A DNA stretch of 64,000 nt from Aestuariimicrobium kwangyangense DSM 21549 (GTDB lineage Bacteria; Actinomycetota; Actinomycetes; Propionibacteriales; Propionibacteriaceae). The stretch spans positions 372,001-436,000 of the forward strand of contig NZ_ATXE01000002.1 of NCBI RefSeq assembly GCF_000421525.1, given 5' to 3'. Each line of letters opens with the position of its first letter. Positions within the stretch are counted from its first letter, which is position 1. The notes beneath the pieces are model-generated. The model saw only the letters and a list, made by a program, of their open reading frames with translations, was not told where the DNA came from and ran no database searches. This document shows, piece by piece, positions 12,823 through 20,659 of this stretch. The position numbers and the translations under genes were made by a program.

Positions 12823-12836
12823 CCTGCCAAGGCAGG
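12823..12836. promoter_or_regulatory. Palindrome in the carA leader
   Basis: A perfect CCTGCC-AA-GGCAGG palindrome ends 2-3 bases before the carA ribosome-binding site. On the minus strand the transcript would carry a 6-base-pair hairpin next to GGGGAAGGA. It could be a protein operator or control ribosome access; no known PyrR site is recognised. Confidence 0.4.
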
Positions 12837-12859
12837 TCAAGCGTGGAAGTGTCTGCAGA

Positions 12860-12865
12860 ACTTTA
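12860..12865 (-). promoter_or_regulatory. Possible -10 box of the car-pyr operon
   Basis: TAAAGT on the minus strand fits TANNNT in an otherwise GC-rich stretch and predicts a leader of about 43 bases that contains the palindrome. No convincing -35 hexamer. Confidence 0.4.
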
Positions 12866-12926
12866 GCAGCGAGCCCGACGCCCACCGCCCACACTGCGGA
12901 CGCTGGACGGATGACAGGCTGGACCC

Positions 12927-14663
12927 ATGACGTGGACCTTCACCGCCGACGATCTGGTGGCCGCACTGCCCGACGAGGTCACCCTCGTTTGGGAGCCGGT
13001 GCGCGACGAGCCGCGGCTCGACGACTTCTGGCGCACGCTGGCCGCTGCCACCGACGAGGCGCTGGCCGCTCCCGAACCGACCCTGCCGCGGACGGCCGTC
13101 TGGGAGTACCTCGACACGGGTGCACGGCTCCCCTACGAGGACGCCTACTTCGCCCGTCGTCGCAGGCTGGCGGCGATCGGGCTGTCATCGATGGCCGGAC
13201 GCCGCGACGCCCTGCACGCGCTGCCCGATCGGATCGCGGCCGTCTGCGAGGAGCCGAGTTGGGCATTGCCGGCCCACGGCGGCTGGGAACCGGGTGGGCA
13301 GCGACAGGTGGACCTGTTCGCTGCGGAGACCGCCAACACCCTCGCCGAGCTGGTGACCCTGCTGTCGGGCGAACTCGACCCGCGGGTGCACGACCTGGTG
13401 ACCGAGCAGGTCAGCCGCCGGGTGCTCGACCCGTTGGCCGACCCGGACACCTCGTTCTGGTGGGAGACGGCCGAGAACAACTGGTCGGCGGTCTGCGCGG
13501 GTGCGGTCGGATCGGCAGCGCTGCTGCTGGAGCATGACCGCGAGCGACTGGTACGCATCCTCGCCCGCGTGCTGTCGGCGCTGGACTGGTATCTGTCGGG
13601 CTTCGGCTCCGACGGTGGCTGCGCCGAAGGGCTGGGCTACTGGTCGTACGGCATGGTGCACTTCATCGGGTTCGCCGACCTGGTGGAGCGGCTCACCTCG
13701 GGTGCCGTGAGACTGGCGGACGATCCGAGGGCCCTGGCCGCTGCGGAGTTCCCGGCCAAGGTCTCGTTGCCCGGTGGCGCGGGCATCACCTTCTCCGACA
13801 CCACCGACGACCCGGTCGCCTCGAGCGCTGTCGGCTGGTGGCACGGCCGCGGCATCGAGCTGCCCACGGTTCCGGTCGAGGTGATCGGACAGGACCCCTG
13901 CGCGCGTTGGCTGTCGATATCTCGGGCACCGGTGTGGCTGCCGCCCGAGACGCCGGGTCGTCCGCACGTCGACCTGTTGGATGACACCGGGTGGCTGGTG
14001 GTCTCGAACGACGACCGGGCGTTGGCGGTGAAGGCCGGCGACAACGGGGAGTCCCACAACCAGCTCGATCTCGGGCAGCTGAGCGTGTGGGTGGGGTCAG
14101 AACAGGTGCTGCTCGACCCGGGGTCGGGGGTCTACACCCGCGAGTACTTCGCGGACGAGACCCGCTACGACTTCTTCGAACCCTCGAGCTTCGCCCACAA
14201 CGCCCCGCTTGTCGACGGACGACAACAACGACTCGGCGCCGAGGCCCGGGCCGTCGTCACGGGCCACGAACTGGGGCTCGAACGGGGTTGGATCTCACTC
14301 GACCTCTCCAGTGCCCTACCCGATGGGCTCCGAAATCAGGGGCGGGTCGAGCGGCGGGTGGAGTGGGCGGATGCCGGGGCCAGCGTCACCCTGACCGACA
14401 CCGTCGTGGCCGACGGGAGCACCGTCGGATGGCACCTGGTCAGTGAGGTAGAACCGGAGGTGCTGGCGGGTGGGTTGCGCTGGCAGGCGTCCAGAGGGAC
14501 GTTGACCGCGGCCCTGTCGACGGGACGGGTCGAGGTGTGTCGGCTCGACACTCGATCGCACCACGGGGCACCACGGACCCTGTGGATCGCCCAGGTGACA
14601 GCCGAGCTCGACGGTTCGCTGGTGTGGACCTGTCAGTTGTCCGTGGATGCGGGTGGCCGGTGA
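12927..14663 (+). CDS. Heparinase II/III-like protein
   Basis: A 578-residue protein with the two-part layout of heparinase II/III-type polysaccharide lyases: an alpha-helical barrel (about 1-300) with [17 protein letters not shown] and [14 protein letters not shown], then a beta-sandwich with [17 protein letters not shown] and the [13 protein letters not shown] block. The Asn/Tyr/His residues in these motifs resemble catalytic residues of uronic-acid lyases, but the substrate cannot be read. No signal peptide is visible (it starts [11 protein letters not shown]), so it is probably cytoplasmic and acts on imported oligosaccharides. It runs divergently from carA and overlaps the convergent methyltransferase gene by 31 bases. 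Confidence 0.82.
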   Translation: MTWTFTADDLVAALPDEVTLVWEPVRDEPRLDDFWRTLAAATDEALAAPEPTLPRTAVWEYLDTGARLPYEDAYFARRRRLAAIGLSSMAGRRDALHALPDRIAAVCEEPSWALPAHGGWEPGGQRQVDLFAAETANTLAELVTLLSGELDPRVHDLVTEQVSRRVLDPLADPDTSFWWETAENNWSAVCAGAVGSAALLLEHDRERLVRILARVLSALDWYLSGFGSDGGCAEGLGYWSYGMVHFIGFADLVERLTSGAVRLADDPRALAAAEFPAKVSLPGGAGITFSDTTDDPVASSAVGWWHGRGIELPTVPVEVIGQDPCARWLSISRAPVWLPPETPGRPHVDLLDDTGWLVVSNDDRALAVKAGDNGESHNQLDLGQLSVWVGSEQVLLDPGSGVYTREYFADETRYDFFEPSSFAHNAPLVDGRQQRLGAEARAVVTGHELGLERGWISLDLSSALPDGLRNQGRVERRVEWADAGASVTLTDTVVADGSTVGWHLVSEVEPEVLAGGLRWQASRGTLTAALSTGRVEVCRLDTRSHHGAPRTLWIAQVTAELDGSLVWTCQLSVDAGGR

Positions 14664-15466
14664 CCGATGGTGTAGCGGACGTCCTGCCAGTAGGCGTCCG
14701 GGCCGTGCTGGGCCAACACCTGCTCCGCCGCTGACCGAACCTGGCTGAGTTCGTCAGGGCTGAGCCGCATCCAGGCCGCCCGTTGCCCGACGGACCGACT
14801 GAACCGTTCCCAGGCGGGCACTCCGTCGAAGGGCAGCGAGATACGTCGGTGGCTGGTCGAGACCGTGGTGGCGCCAGCGCGCTGGAATGCTCGCTCGAGT
14901 TGCTCGTCGCTGCCGAACAGGGACGACAACTCGGCAGCTTTCGGGTCGGCAGCCGGCATCCATGGGCGGAGCAGGGCGCTCAAGGCGTCCCATCCCTCGC
15001 CGGCCGGACCGAAGGTGGAGATGCCCAGTCGTCCGCCGGGTTTCAACAGTCGCACCCAGTGGGAGAGGGCGGCTTGCGGGTCGGGCAGGAAGAACAGGAC
15101 GAGGGCCGAGGCGACGAGGTCGTGACTGCCCTCAGGAAGGTCGGGTTGCTGGGCATCGCCCTGAACGAAGGTGACCGTGTCGAGGCTGGACTCACCGGCG
15201 CCGCACTCGGATCTGGCCCGATCGATCATGGCGGTGCTGATGTCGACGCCCGTCACCCGTCCTTGGGGAGCCACGCGGCGGGCGAGCATCGCTGTGGCGG
15301 TGCCCGGCCCACAGCCCAGGTCGGCACAGACCTCGCCGGGTCGTGGGTCGAGCGCGTCGACCAGCCCCTGCGCCAGCGGGACGAAGAAGTCGAAGCCCAT
15401 GCGGTCGTAGTCCCCGGCAAGGCTGTCGAAGACCTTCGCGACGGCGGCCACGTGTTCGGAGGTCAT
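14633..15466 (-). CDS. Class I SAM-dependent methyltransferase
   Basis: A 277-residue protein resembling the UbiE/Coq5-type group. SAM-binding motif I is ADLGCGPGTATAML (about 48-61), the acidic residue after strand 2 is in VTGVDIS, and the post-II motif LVASALVLFFLP and motif III LLKPGGRLGIST follow. No substrate domain is recognisable, so the methyl acceptor is unknown. No clear ribosome-binding site precedes the ATG at 15466. It ends inside the 3' end of the heparinase-like gene on the opposite strand. Confidence 0.82.
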   Translation of the reverse strand: MTSEHVAAVAKVFDSLAGDYDRMGFDFFVPLAQGLVDALDPRPGEVCADLGCGPGTATAMLARRVAPQGRVTGVDISTAMIDRARSECGAGESSLDTVTFVQGDAQQPDLPEGSHDLVASALVLFFLPDPQAALSHWVRLLKPGGRLGISTFGPAGEGWDALSALLRPWMPAADPKAAELSSLFGSDEQLERAFQRAGATTVSTSHRRISLPFDGVPAWERFSRSVGQRAAWMRLSPDELSQVRSAAEQVLAQHGPDAYWQDVRYTIGHRPPASTDN

Positions 15467-15595
15467 GAGTCATGGTGGCACCGGGCGGAAGACTTGTCAC
15501 GGGTCCCTGACGCACAGTGCTGAGGACGTTTGTGGGTACCCCTCGGAATCCCGGAGAGATGCTCTGCAGCACTGGGAATTGTCAGTCGGGTGACG

Positions 15596-15601
15596 TAGAA
15601 T
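15596..15601 (+). promoter_or_regulatory. -10 box of a probable leaderless promoter (DUF222/HNH gene)
   Basis: TAGAAT is an excellent TANNNT box and lies exactly 7 bases before the ATG at 15609, so transcription would begin at that ATG. The same spacing is seen at ruvC, hisD and the MFS gene. Confidence 0.6.
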
Positions 15602-15608
15602 GGTACAC

Positions 15609-17081
15609 ATGTACGAATCGACGTCTAACCTCGACTGGTGGCACGAGCTGCCCGATGTCTCGCGGCCCGATGCCGTCTTCTCGTCCAGTGCGTCCGATGC
15701 TCTCGAGGAGATCACGAAGATGCGCGCCCTTCGCCGTCGTGCCACTCTCGCCGAGTTCCAGTTGGCCGCCGAGTACGCCGAACTGTCCGGCCGCGAGGCC
15801 ATGATCCGCGAGGGCGCTCGCGCCGCCTCGGGCATGGCGCCCGTGATGCACGGAGAACGACTGTCGCGCATGGCCGGAGACGGAACCCCTCTGGTCGCGG
15901 AGTTCGCGTCCCTCGAACTGGGTCCTCGCCTGCGCCTCACTCCCGACGCCGCGTGGGCCCTGATGCGCGACGCCCTTGCGGCGAAGTACCGCCTGCCGGG
16001 CATCTGGGCGTTGCTCAAGGCGGATCGTCTCGAGGTGTGGCAGGCCCGCACACTGGCCGATCTCATCCGGGGGCTTGACGCCGAACAAGCAGCCTGGCTC
16101 GACTCAGAGCTCTCGCCCCGCGCTGCTGGAATGAGCCCGACCCGGCTCGAGGCCCATGCCCGTGCGCTGGTCCGCCAACTCCGGTCCGACGAGGCCAACG
16201 ATGAGCGTGACCGAGACCGGGCCAGACGGCGCGTCGAGTTCACCTCGTCAGAGAACGGTCACACCACTGGCCTCACGGCCACGCTCGATGCCGCCGACGC
16301 CATCGGCCTCGACGCCCAGGTGGACCGGCTGGCAGAGATCTTCAAGCGGGCCGGCGACAGCGACACCCTCGAGGTGCGGCGGGCCAAGGCGCTCGGCGTG
16401 CTGGGTACACCTGCCCGAGCCCTGCAACTGATCCAGGCCTCGCTCCTGGACGAGCTGCCCGCCCTGGTCGACGAGGACGGGCTCGACCTTGACTGCCCAG
16501 CGCTGGGGCAGCGCGGGCACACGTGCGGAACCATCACGGTCCACCCCGACCGGCTGCTCCCCAAGGCTGAGATCCGGGTGCATCTGTCCGATGCGACCCT
16601 GCGCGACGCCGACATCGAGCCCGATGCCCTCGTCAGGGTCGAGGCGCTGGGACCCCAGCTCGTGTCGTGGTTGGCCGATCTCGTCGGTCACACCCGGATC
16701 GCTCTTCGTCCGGTTCTCACGGTCGACTCCCTGCGGCCCTCCGACAGCTACGAAGTGCCAACCCATTTGCGCGAAGCGATTCAGGTCAGGAATCCGCTTT
16801 CGGTCTTTCCCTTCAGCAAGAAGCAGAGCGAATCCTGCGACGTCGACCACACGTTGTCGTTCGCGAGGAATGGTCCCCCGGGTCAAACGGCAACCAACAA
16901 TCTCGGACCGCTCGATCGACGAGCCCATCGCGCGAAGACCCACGGTGGCTGGAAGCTGGATCAACCCATTCCGGGATGCTTCCTGTGGACCTCACCACGG
17001 AACCATCGCTATCTGGTGACGCCCTCCTGCACTGTGGTGCTCGACCACGAGGACTTCATCGCACTGCCCGACGTCGCCTGA
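15609..17081 (+). CDS. DUF222 domain protein with C-terminal HNH endonuclease motif
   Basis: A 490-residue member of the actinobacterial 13E12-repeat/DUF222-HNH family. The DUF222 part covers about 1-330. The HNH motif is near the C-terminus: CDVDHTLSFA (DH), TNNLGPLDRRAHRAKTHGGW (N...H). The family is often multicopy in actinobacteria and suspected to be mobile or selfish; its cellular role is unknown. The ATG at 15609 is preferred over one at 15600 because the latter overlaps the -10 box. I see no flanking terminal repeats. The stretch coding for about 380-430 looks less GC-rich than its surroundings. Confidence 0.82.
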   Translation: MYESTSNLDWWHELPDVSRPDAVFSSSASDALEEITKMRALRRRATLAEFQLAAEYAELSGREAMIREGARAASGMAPVMHGERLSRMAGDGTPLVAEFASLELGPRLRLTPDAAWALMRDALAAKYRLPGIWALLKADRLEVWQARTLADLIRGLDAEQAAWLDSELSPRAAGMSPTRLEAHARALVRQLRSDEANDERDRDRARRRVEFTSSENGHTTGLTATLDAADAIGLDAQVDRLAEIFKRAGDSDTLEVRRAKALGVLGTPARALQLIQASLLDELPALVDEDGLDLDCPALGQRGHTCGTITVHPDRLLPKAEIRVHLSDATLRDADIEPDALVRVEALGPQLVSWLADLVGHTRIALRPVLTVDSLRPSDSYEVPTHLREAIQVRNPLSVFPFSKKQSESCDVDHTLSFARNGPPGQTATNNLGPLDRRAHRAKTHGGWKLDQPIPGCFLWTSPRNHRYLVTPSCTVVLDHEDFIALPDVA

Positions 17082-17084
17082 GCC

Positions 17085-18002
17085 TCACCAGCCCGGATAG
17101 CGGTCCGTCCACCGGGTGTGCGGACCCCAGTCCCCGTGCGGGTGCTCCCCACCCGTGAACTCGAGGACGAAGTCGTCGGCCAGTTCGAGGATCGTCCCCC
17201 GGCCCTCGACCTCGAAGACGAGCGAGGGTGGCAACGCCGTCTCCCCGTGCAGGGCGCCCAGGATGTTGCCGCAGATGGCGCCGGTCGAATCGCTGTCCCC
17301 CGAGTGGGTCACCGCGTAGGCCAGGGCGTCGAGCATCTGGTCGGGCTCCGGGAACACCAGCGCTGCGTGCAGCGCCATGGCCAACGCCTCCTCGGCGATC
17401 CAGCCGCCCCCCAGCGACTCCATCGTGGTCGTCGAAGCCACTCCCCCGACGGACTCGCCCAGATCGATCGCCGCCTGCACCGCTCGCAGCGTCTCGCCGT
17501 TGCTGTCGCGCTCCCGCAGAACCTCGATCATGGTCCGGGTCGCCTCACGCAGACCCTGACCGCGGACGATGGCGCCCACCAGCACCGCCAAGGCGCCGGA
17601 TGCGATCTGACCCGTGGGATGGCCGTGGGCGTGACCGGCAGCCTCGGCGGCCCCGGAGTAGCAGAAGTCGAGCCCCGCCCACCCCCACGACGGCAGCAAC
17701 CCGAACGGGGCGCTGCGCATCACTCCCCCGCACCCCTTGGAGTCATTGTCGGCCGCGGCACCGAACTGCTTGGGGCGACGAGCACCGGCCCGGGCCGATC
17801 GCAGGGCCGTCAGGCAGGGGTCTCGTCCGTCGACCCGCCACGGGACGTACTCCCGCACCCCACCCTCGCCGCATCTGGCGAGGATCTTCTCGGTCTTCCA
17901 GAACTCCACCGGCCCACCCAAGGCGTCCCCGATGGCCCCTCCGAGCAGGGAACCCCGAACGCGTGATCGGTAGGTCTCCAGGTCGAAGCGGCTGGGGGTC
18001 AT
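17085..18002 (-). CDS. ADP-ribosylglycohydrolase family protein lacking the N-terminal metal motif
   Basis: 305 residues, shorter than the usual ~340-380. The family (DraG/ARH) removes ADP-ribose from proteins or small molecules using two Mg ions bound by an N-terminal T-D-D-T motif and a C-terminal D-x-D-x-T motif. Here the start GSLLGGAIGDALGGPVEF (17-34), NDSKGCGGVMRSAPFGL and the C-terminal HSGDSDSTGAICGN are present. The TDDTQ block expected soon after GGVREYVP (47-54) is missing: the sequence passes straight to RDPCLTALRSARAG. This looks like an in-frame deletion of roughly 50-80 residues. The ATG overlaps the nusB stop (ATGA), so it is coupled to the efp-nusB unit. It may be inactive as a hydrolase or have a binding role. 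Confidence 0.82.
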   Translation of the reverse strand: MTPSRFDLETYRSRVRGSLLGGAIGDALGGPVEFWKTEKILARCGEGGVREYVPWRVDGRDPCLTALRSARAGARRPKQFGAAADNDSKGCGGVMRSAPFGLLPSWGWAGLDFCYSGAAEAAGHAHGHPTGQIASGALAVLVGAIVRGQGLREATRTMIEVLRERDSNGETLRAVQAAIDLGESVGGVASTTTMESLGGGWIAEEALAMALHAALVFPEPDQMLDALAYAVTHSGDSDSTGAICGNILGALHGETALPPSLVFEVEGRGTILELADDFVLEFTGGEHPHGDWGPHTRWTDRYPGW

Positions 18003-18511
18003 TCCAACTCGTCGGTCGTGGGCTCGCCGGTCTGCTCGGCCTCGGCCACCACTTCGGCGTGCACCTGGGCGACCTGGTCCTCGTCCATCATGGGTGCCCG
18101 GACGACACCCGACAGCACCCCGTTGAGAAAGCTGGGTGACTCGTCGGTCGACAACTCGCCGGCCAGCACGAGGGCCTCCGCGATGGCGACCCGGTGGTCG
18201 ATGCCGCCGTGGTCGATCTCATAGACGGCGATCCGGGCCAGTGCACGGTCGACCCGCGGCATGCGCGGCAGCGACCATCCCTCGTCCAGCGCCTGACTGA
18301 GCCGCGCGTCGATGGAACGGAGGTTCGCCATCACGCCCTCGACGAGTTCGGCCGTGTACTCCCGCAACGGCGGGTCGGCCAGCAGCACGTGGTCGTGCAG
18401 GATGGCCAGCGCCGGCTCGCCACGCAGGTCGGCCTCGAACAGCACGTCAAGGGCGGCCTTGCGCGCCTTCGTCCGCGCCGAGAAGTGCGGACGGCCCCCG
18501 GTACCGGTCAC
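17999..18511 (-). CDS. nusB: Transcription antitermination factor NusB
   Basis: A 170-residue NusB, which binds BoxA RNA with S10 for rRNA antitermination. [18 protein letters not shown] (11-28) is the conserved N-terminus, and [19 protein letters not shown] and [20 protein letters not shown] are the core helices. A ~30-residue acidic tail (after about 140) is typical of actinobacteria. The GTG start at 18511 overlaps the efp stop as GTGA, so translation is probably coupled to efp, a conserved gene pair. Confidence 0.95.
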   Translation of the reverse strand: MTGTGGRPHFSARTKARKAALDVLFEADLRGEPALAILHDHVLLADPPLREYTAELVEGVMANLRSIDARLSQALDEGWSLPRMPRVDRALARIAVYEIDHGGIDHRVAIAEALVLAGELSTDESPSFLNGVLSGVVRAPMMDEDQVAQVHAEVVAEAEQTGEPTTDELE

Positions 18512-19074
18512 TTGTCGGTGATGCGGCCCAGGTAGGAACCGTCACGGGTGTCCACCTTGACCTTCTCGCCGGTGGTGATGAACAGCGGCACCTGGATCTG
18601 CTTGCCGGTCTCGAGGGTGGCGGGCTTGGTGCCACCGGTCGAACGATCGCCCTGCAGGCCGGGCTCGGTGTAGGTGATCTCGAGCTCGACCGAGGCGGGC
18701 AGGTCGATGTAGAGGGGGTTGCCCTCGTGCAGTGCCACGGTGGCCATCTGGTTCTCGAGCATGTAGTCGCTGGCCTCGCCGACGGTCGCGTCGGGAATGG
18801 CCACCTGGTCATAGGTGGTGGTGTCCATGAAGACGAACGCGTCGCCATCGTGGTACAGGTACTGCATGTCGCGACGATCGACCGTTGCGGTGTCGACCTT
18901 GGTGTCGGAGTTGAAGGTCTTGTCGACGACCTTGCCCGACAGCACGTGCTTCAGCTTGGTGCGGACGACGGTGTTGCCCTTGCCCGGCTTGTGGTGCTGG
19001 AACCACAGCACCTGCCAGAGCTGACCATCGAGGTCGAGCACCATGCCGTTCTTCAGATCGTTGGTTGAAGCCAC
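18508..19074 (-). CDS. efp: Elongation factor P
   Basis: A 188-residue EF-P that relieves ribosome stalling at polyproline stretches. The start [20 protein letters not shown], the domain I loop [12 protein letters not shown] with Lys32 at its tip, and the C-terminal OB domains (ending [11 protein letters not shown]) are all standard. The unmodified-looking lysine loop is usual for actinobacteria, which lack the EpmA pathway; that part is family knowledge. The start is GTG at 19074 with AAAGG upstream. It precedes nusB with a GTGA overlap. Confidence 0.96.
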   Translation of the reverse strand: MASTNDLKNGMVLDLDGQLWQVLWFQHHKPGKGNTVVRTKLKHVLSGKVVDKTFNSDTKVDTATVDRRDMQYLYHDGDAFVFMDTTTYDQVAIPDATVGEASDYMLENQMATVALHEGNPLYIDLPASVELEITYTEPGLQGDRSTGGTKPATLETGKQIQVPLFITTGEKVKVDTRDGSYLGRITDK

Positions 19075-19097
19075 GTCATCGCCTTTCGAAGTTGTCA

Positions 19098-19115
19098 GCG
19101 GGCACCAGGGCCCGC
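19098..19115 (-). terminator. Inverted repeat between gntR and efp
   Basis: GCGGGC-6-GCCCGC can form a 6-base-pair hairpin. It either ends transcription of the SDR-gntR unit or folds in the efp leader. No U-tract follows, so its role is unclear. Confidence 0.35.
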
Positions 19116-19125
19116 ACCGCGGAAG

Positions 19126-19131
19126 ATTCTA
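19126..19131 (-). promoter_or_regulatory. Possible -10 box for efp-nusB
   Basis: TAGAAT on the minus strand fits TANNNT well and overlaps the TAG stop codon of the GntR gene. It would give efp a leader of about 45 bases containing the 19098-19115 hairpin. No clear -35. Confidence 0.4.
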
Positions 19132-19830
19132 GCCGCGCGCACCCTCCGCGGCAGAATCGGCCAGCGAGGCCCGCAGCCAGTCCTCCACCCCGCAGATGTG
19201 CACGGTGGCCCATGCCCTGGCCGCCTGACTGTCACCGCGAGCGATCGCCTGCTGGATCGCGCGGTGCTCGTCGATCGTCCGGTGCACCGCCCCCGACTGG
19301 GTCAGCCCGCGCCAGACCCGGGCGCGTTGGGTTCGTCCCGAGACGGCGTGCAACAGCGAACCGATCAGCGGATTGTCCGCGGCCTCCGCGATCCGGGAGT
19401 GGAAGGCGGCGTCGTTGGCCACCAGTGACTCGATGTCGGGATCAGACGGCAGCTCGTCCAACAGGTCTCCGAGGGCACGGGCCTCGTCCGCGGTCATCGT
19501 CTGGGCGGCCAGCGCCGTCACCTCGGGCTCGAGCAGCCGCCTCAGCTGCATGTACTGCAGCACGGTGGCGTCTTGGGCCAACTCGGCGACGAACCCCATC
19601 ACGTCGACCAGCGAGGACGGGCTGAGACTGGCCACGTAGGTGCCGTCGCCCTGCCTGACGTCGAGCACCCTGATCAGCGCCAAGGCCTTGACCGCCTCCC
19701 GCAGGGAACTACGCGACAGCCCCAGCGTGGCGGCCAGGTCGGCCTCCCTCGGCAGGCGGTCGCCGGGCCTGAGCGAGCCAGCGGCGATCATCTGCTTGAT
19801 CGCCTCGATGGCATCGTCGGTGACGGCCAC
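19129..19830 (-). CDS. GntR-family (FadR/FCD type) transcriptional regulator
   Basis: A 233-residue regulator. The N-terminal winged helix-turn-helix has the GntR signature: GSLRPGDRLPREADLAATLG then SRSSLREAVKALA (18-50). The all-helical FCD ligand domain follows (about 80-225), with likely metal/ligand histidines in DAAFHSRIAEAADN and DEHRAIQQAIARGD. The GTG start is one base after the SDR stop, so the two are cotranscribed. Its likely target is the divergent promoter at 20598-20648, which holds two copies of a palindromic site; the inducer is probably a fuconate-type intermediate. Both points are inference. Confidence 0.88.
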   Translation of the reverse strand: MAVTDDAIEAIKQMIAAGSLRPGDRLPREADLAATLGLSRSSLREAVKALALIRVLDVRQGDGTYVASLSPSSLVDVMGFVAELAQDATVLQYMQLRRLLEPEVTALAAQTMTADEARALGDLLDELPSDPDIESLVANDAAFHSRIAEAADNPLIGSLLHAVSGRTQRARVWRGLTQSGAVHRTIDEHRAIQQAIARGDSQAARAWATVHICGVEDWLRASLADSAAEGARG

Positions 19831-19831
19831 C

Positions 19832-20596
19832 TCAGTCCTGCACCGGGCGCAACCTCAGCGCGGCCATGCCTCCGTCGACCGCGAACACGGTGCCCGTCGT
19901 CGAACCCGACAGCGGGCTCGCCAGATGGACGATGGCATGGGCGACCTCGTCGGCACTGACCAGGCGTCCGTGCGGCTGCCTGGCCTCCAGCGCGGCCCGC
20001 TCGGCGGCGGGGTCGTCCGCCTTGGCGAGCAGGCGCTTCACCCAGGGCGTGTCGGCCGTGCCCGGGGCGACGGCGTTGACCCGGATGCCCTCCCGCACGT
20101 GGTCGGCCGCCATCGCCCGGGTGAGCGCGTGCACGGCACCCTTGGTGGCGCTGTACACCGCGCGCTGCGGCAGGCCGGCGTCTCCGGCGATGGAGCCGGT
20201 GTTGACCACGGCGGCATGACGGCTGGCCCGCAGGTGCGGCAACGCCGCCCGGGTCACCCGCGCCATCCCGATCACGTTGACGTCGAACCCGCGCGCCCAC
20301 TCGGCGTCGTCATTGGCCGCCACATCGCCCTGCGAGCCGATACCGGCGTTGTTGACGACGATGTCGACCCCACCGAACTGCGACACGACCTGATCCACGC
20401 CCGCGACGACCGAGGCGTCATCGGTGACGTCGGCACGCACGGCGAGCACCCCCTCGGGTAGCCCTACCGGGCTGACGTCGAAGGCTGCCACCCGCGCGCC
20501 CTTGGCCAGCAATTGCTCCACGACCGCCAGCCCGATGCCGCTGGCGCCTCCGGTGACGATGGCCACCAGTCCGTCGAATTCCGTCATGGGCACCAT
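19832..20596 (-). CDS. SDR-family dehydrogenase, probable 2-keto-3-deoxy-L-fuconate dehydrogenase
   Basis: A 254-residue classical short-chain dehydrogenase. TGGASGIG (about 15-22) is the NAD(P) loop, NNAG is at about 85, the catalytic Ser is in [10 protein letters not shown] and Tyr/Lys in YSATKGA, with [11 protein letters not shown] after it. In the known bacterial L-fucose oxidative route an SDR oxidises 2-keto-3-deoxy-L-fuconate, and this gene faces the fuconate dehydratase gene across a shared promoter, so that role is inferred from context. The ATG at 20596 is used; a second in-frame ATG at 20587 is equally possible, as neither has a strong ribosome-binding site. Confidence 0.82.
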   Translation of the reverse strand: MVPMTEFDGLVAIVTGGASGIGLAVVEQLLAKGARVAAFDVSPVGLPEGVLAVRADVTDDASVVAGVDQVVSQFGGVDIVVNNAGIGSQGDVAANDDAEWARGFDVNVIGMARVTRAALPHLRASRHAAVVNTGSIAGDAGLPQRAVYSATKGAVHALTRAMAADHVREGIRVNAVAPGTADTPWVKRLLAKADDPAAERAALEARQPHGRLVSADEVAHAIVHLASPLSGSTTGTVFAVDGGMAALRLRPVQD

Positions 20597-20597
20597 C

Positions 20598-20627
20598 TTG
20601 ACGGTGAAGACATCCGATGTCTAGCGT
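20598..20627 (+). promoter_or_regulatory. Promoter of the fucD operon
   Basis: TTGACG (20598-20603), an 18-base spacer and TAGCGT (20622-20627) make a good promoter, with AAGGGAG (20647-20653) as ribosome-binding site. The palindrome at 20608-20622 fills the spacer and touches the -10 box, so a bound repressor would block polymerase. Confidence 0.6.
20608..20622. promoter_or_regulatory. Operator 1, perfect palindrome
   Basis: AGACAT-CCG-ATGTCT is a perfect 6+3+6 palindrome of the size bound by GntR/FadR dimers. It lies inside the divergent promoter between the SDR and fucD genes. An 11-base part (GACATCCGATG) recurs inverted at 20677-20687. Confidence 0.6.
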
Positions 20628-20648
20628 GGCCAGCAGGCAATCGGTCAA
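20618..20648 (-). promoter_or_regulatory. Possible promoter of the SDR-gntR operon
   Basis: On the minus strand TTGACC (20648-20643), a 19-base spacer and TAGACA (20623-20618) resemble a promoter; the start site would be near 20611, inside operator 1. The -10 departs from TANNNT at its last base and the spacer is long. Confidence 0.4.
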
Positions 20649-20659
20649 GGGAGACAAGC

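Noticed and set aside
15600-15608. ATG at 15600 as start of the DUF222/HNH gene
   Set aside because: It overlaps the TAGAAT -10 box; transcription should begin at the ATG at 15609.
15600-17081. An insertion sequence around the HNH gene
   Set aside because: No terminal inverted repeats, target duplication or transposase gene are visible.
20513-20659. Longer fuconate dehydratase starting 49 codons upstream
   Set aside because: That frame would read through the divergent promoter and the SDR start region and has no family resemblance; the GTG at 20660 has a proper ribosome-binding site.
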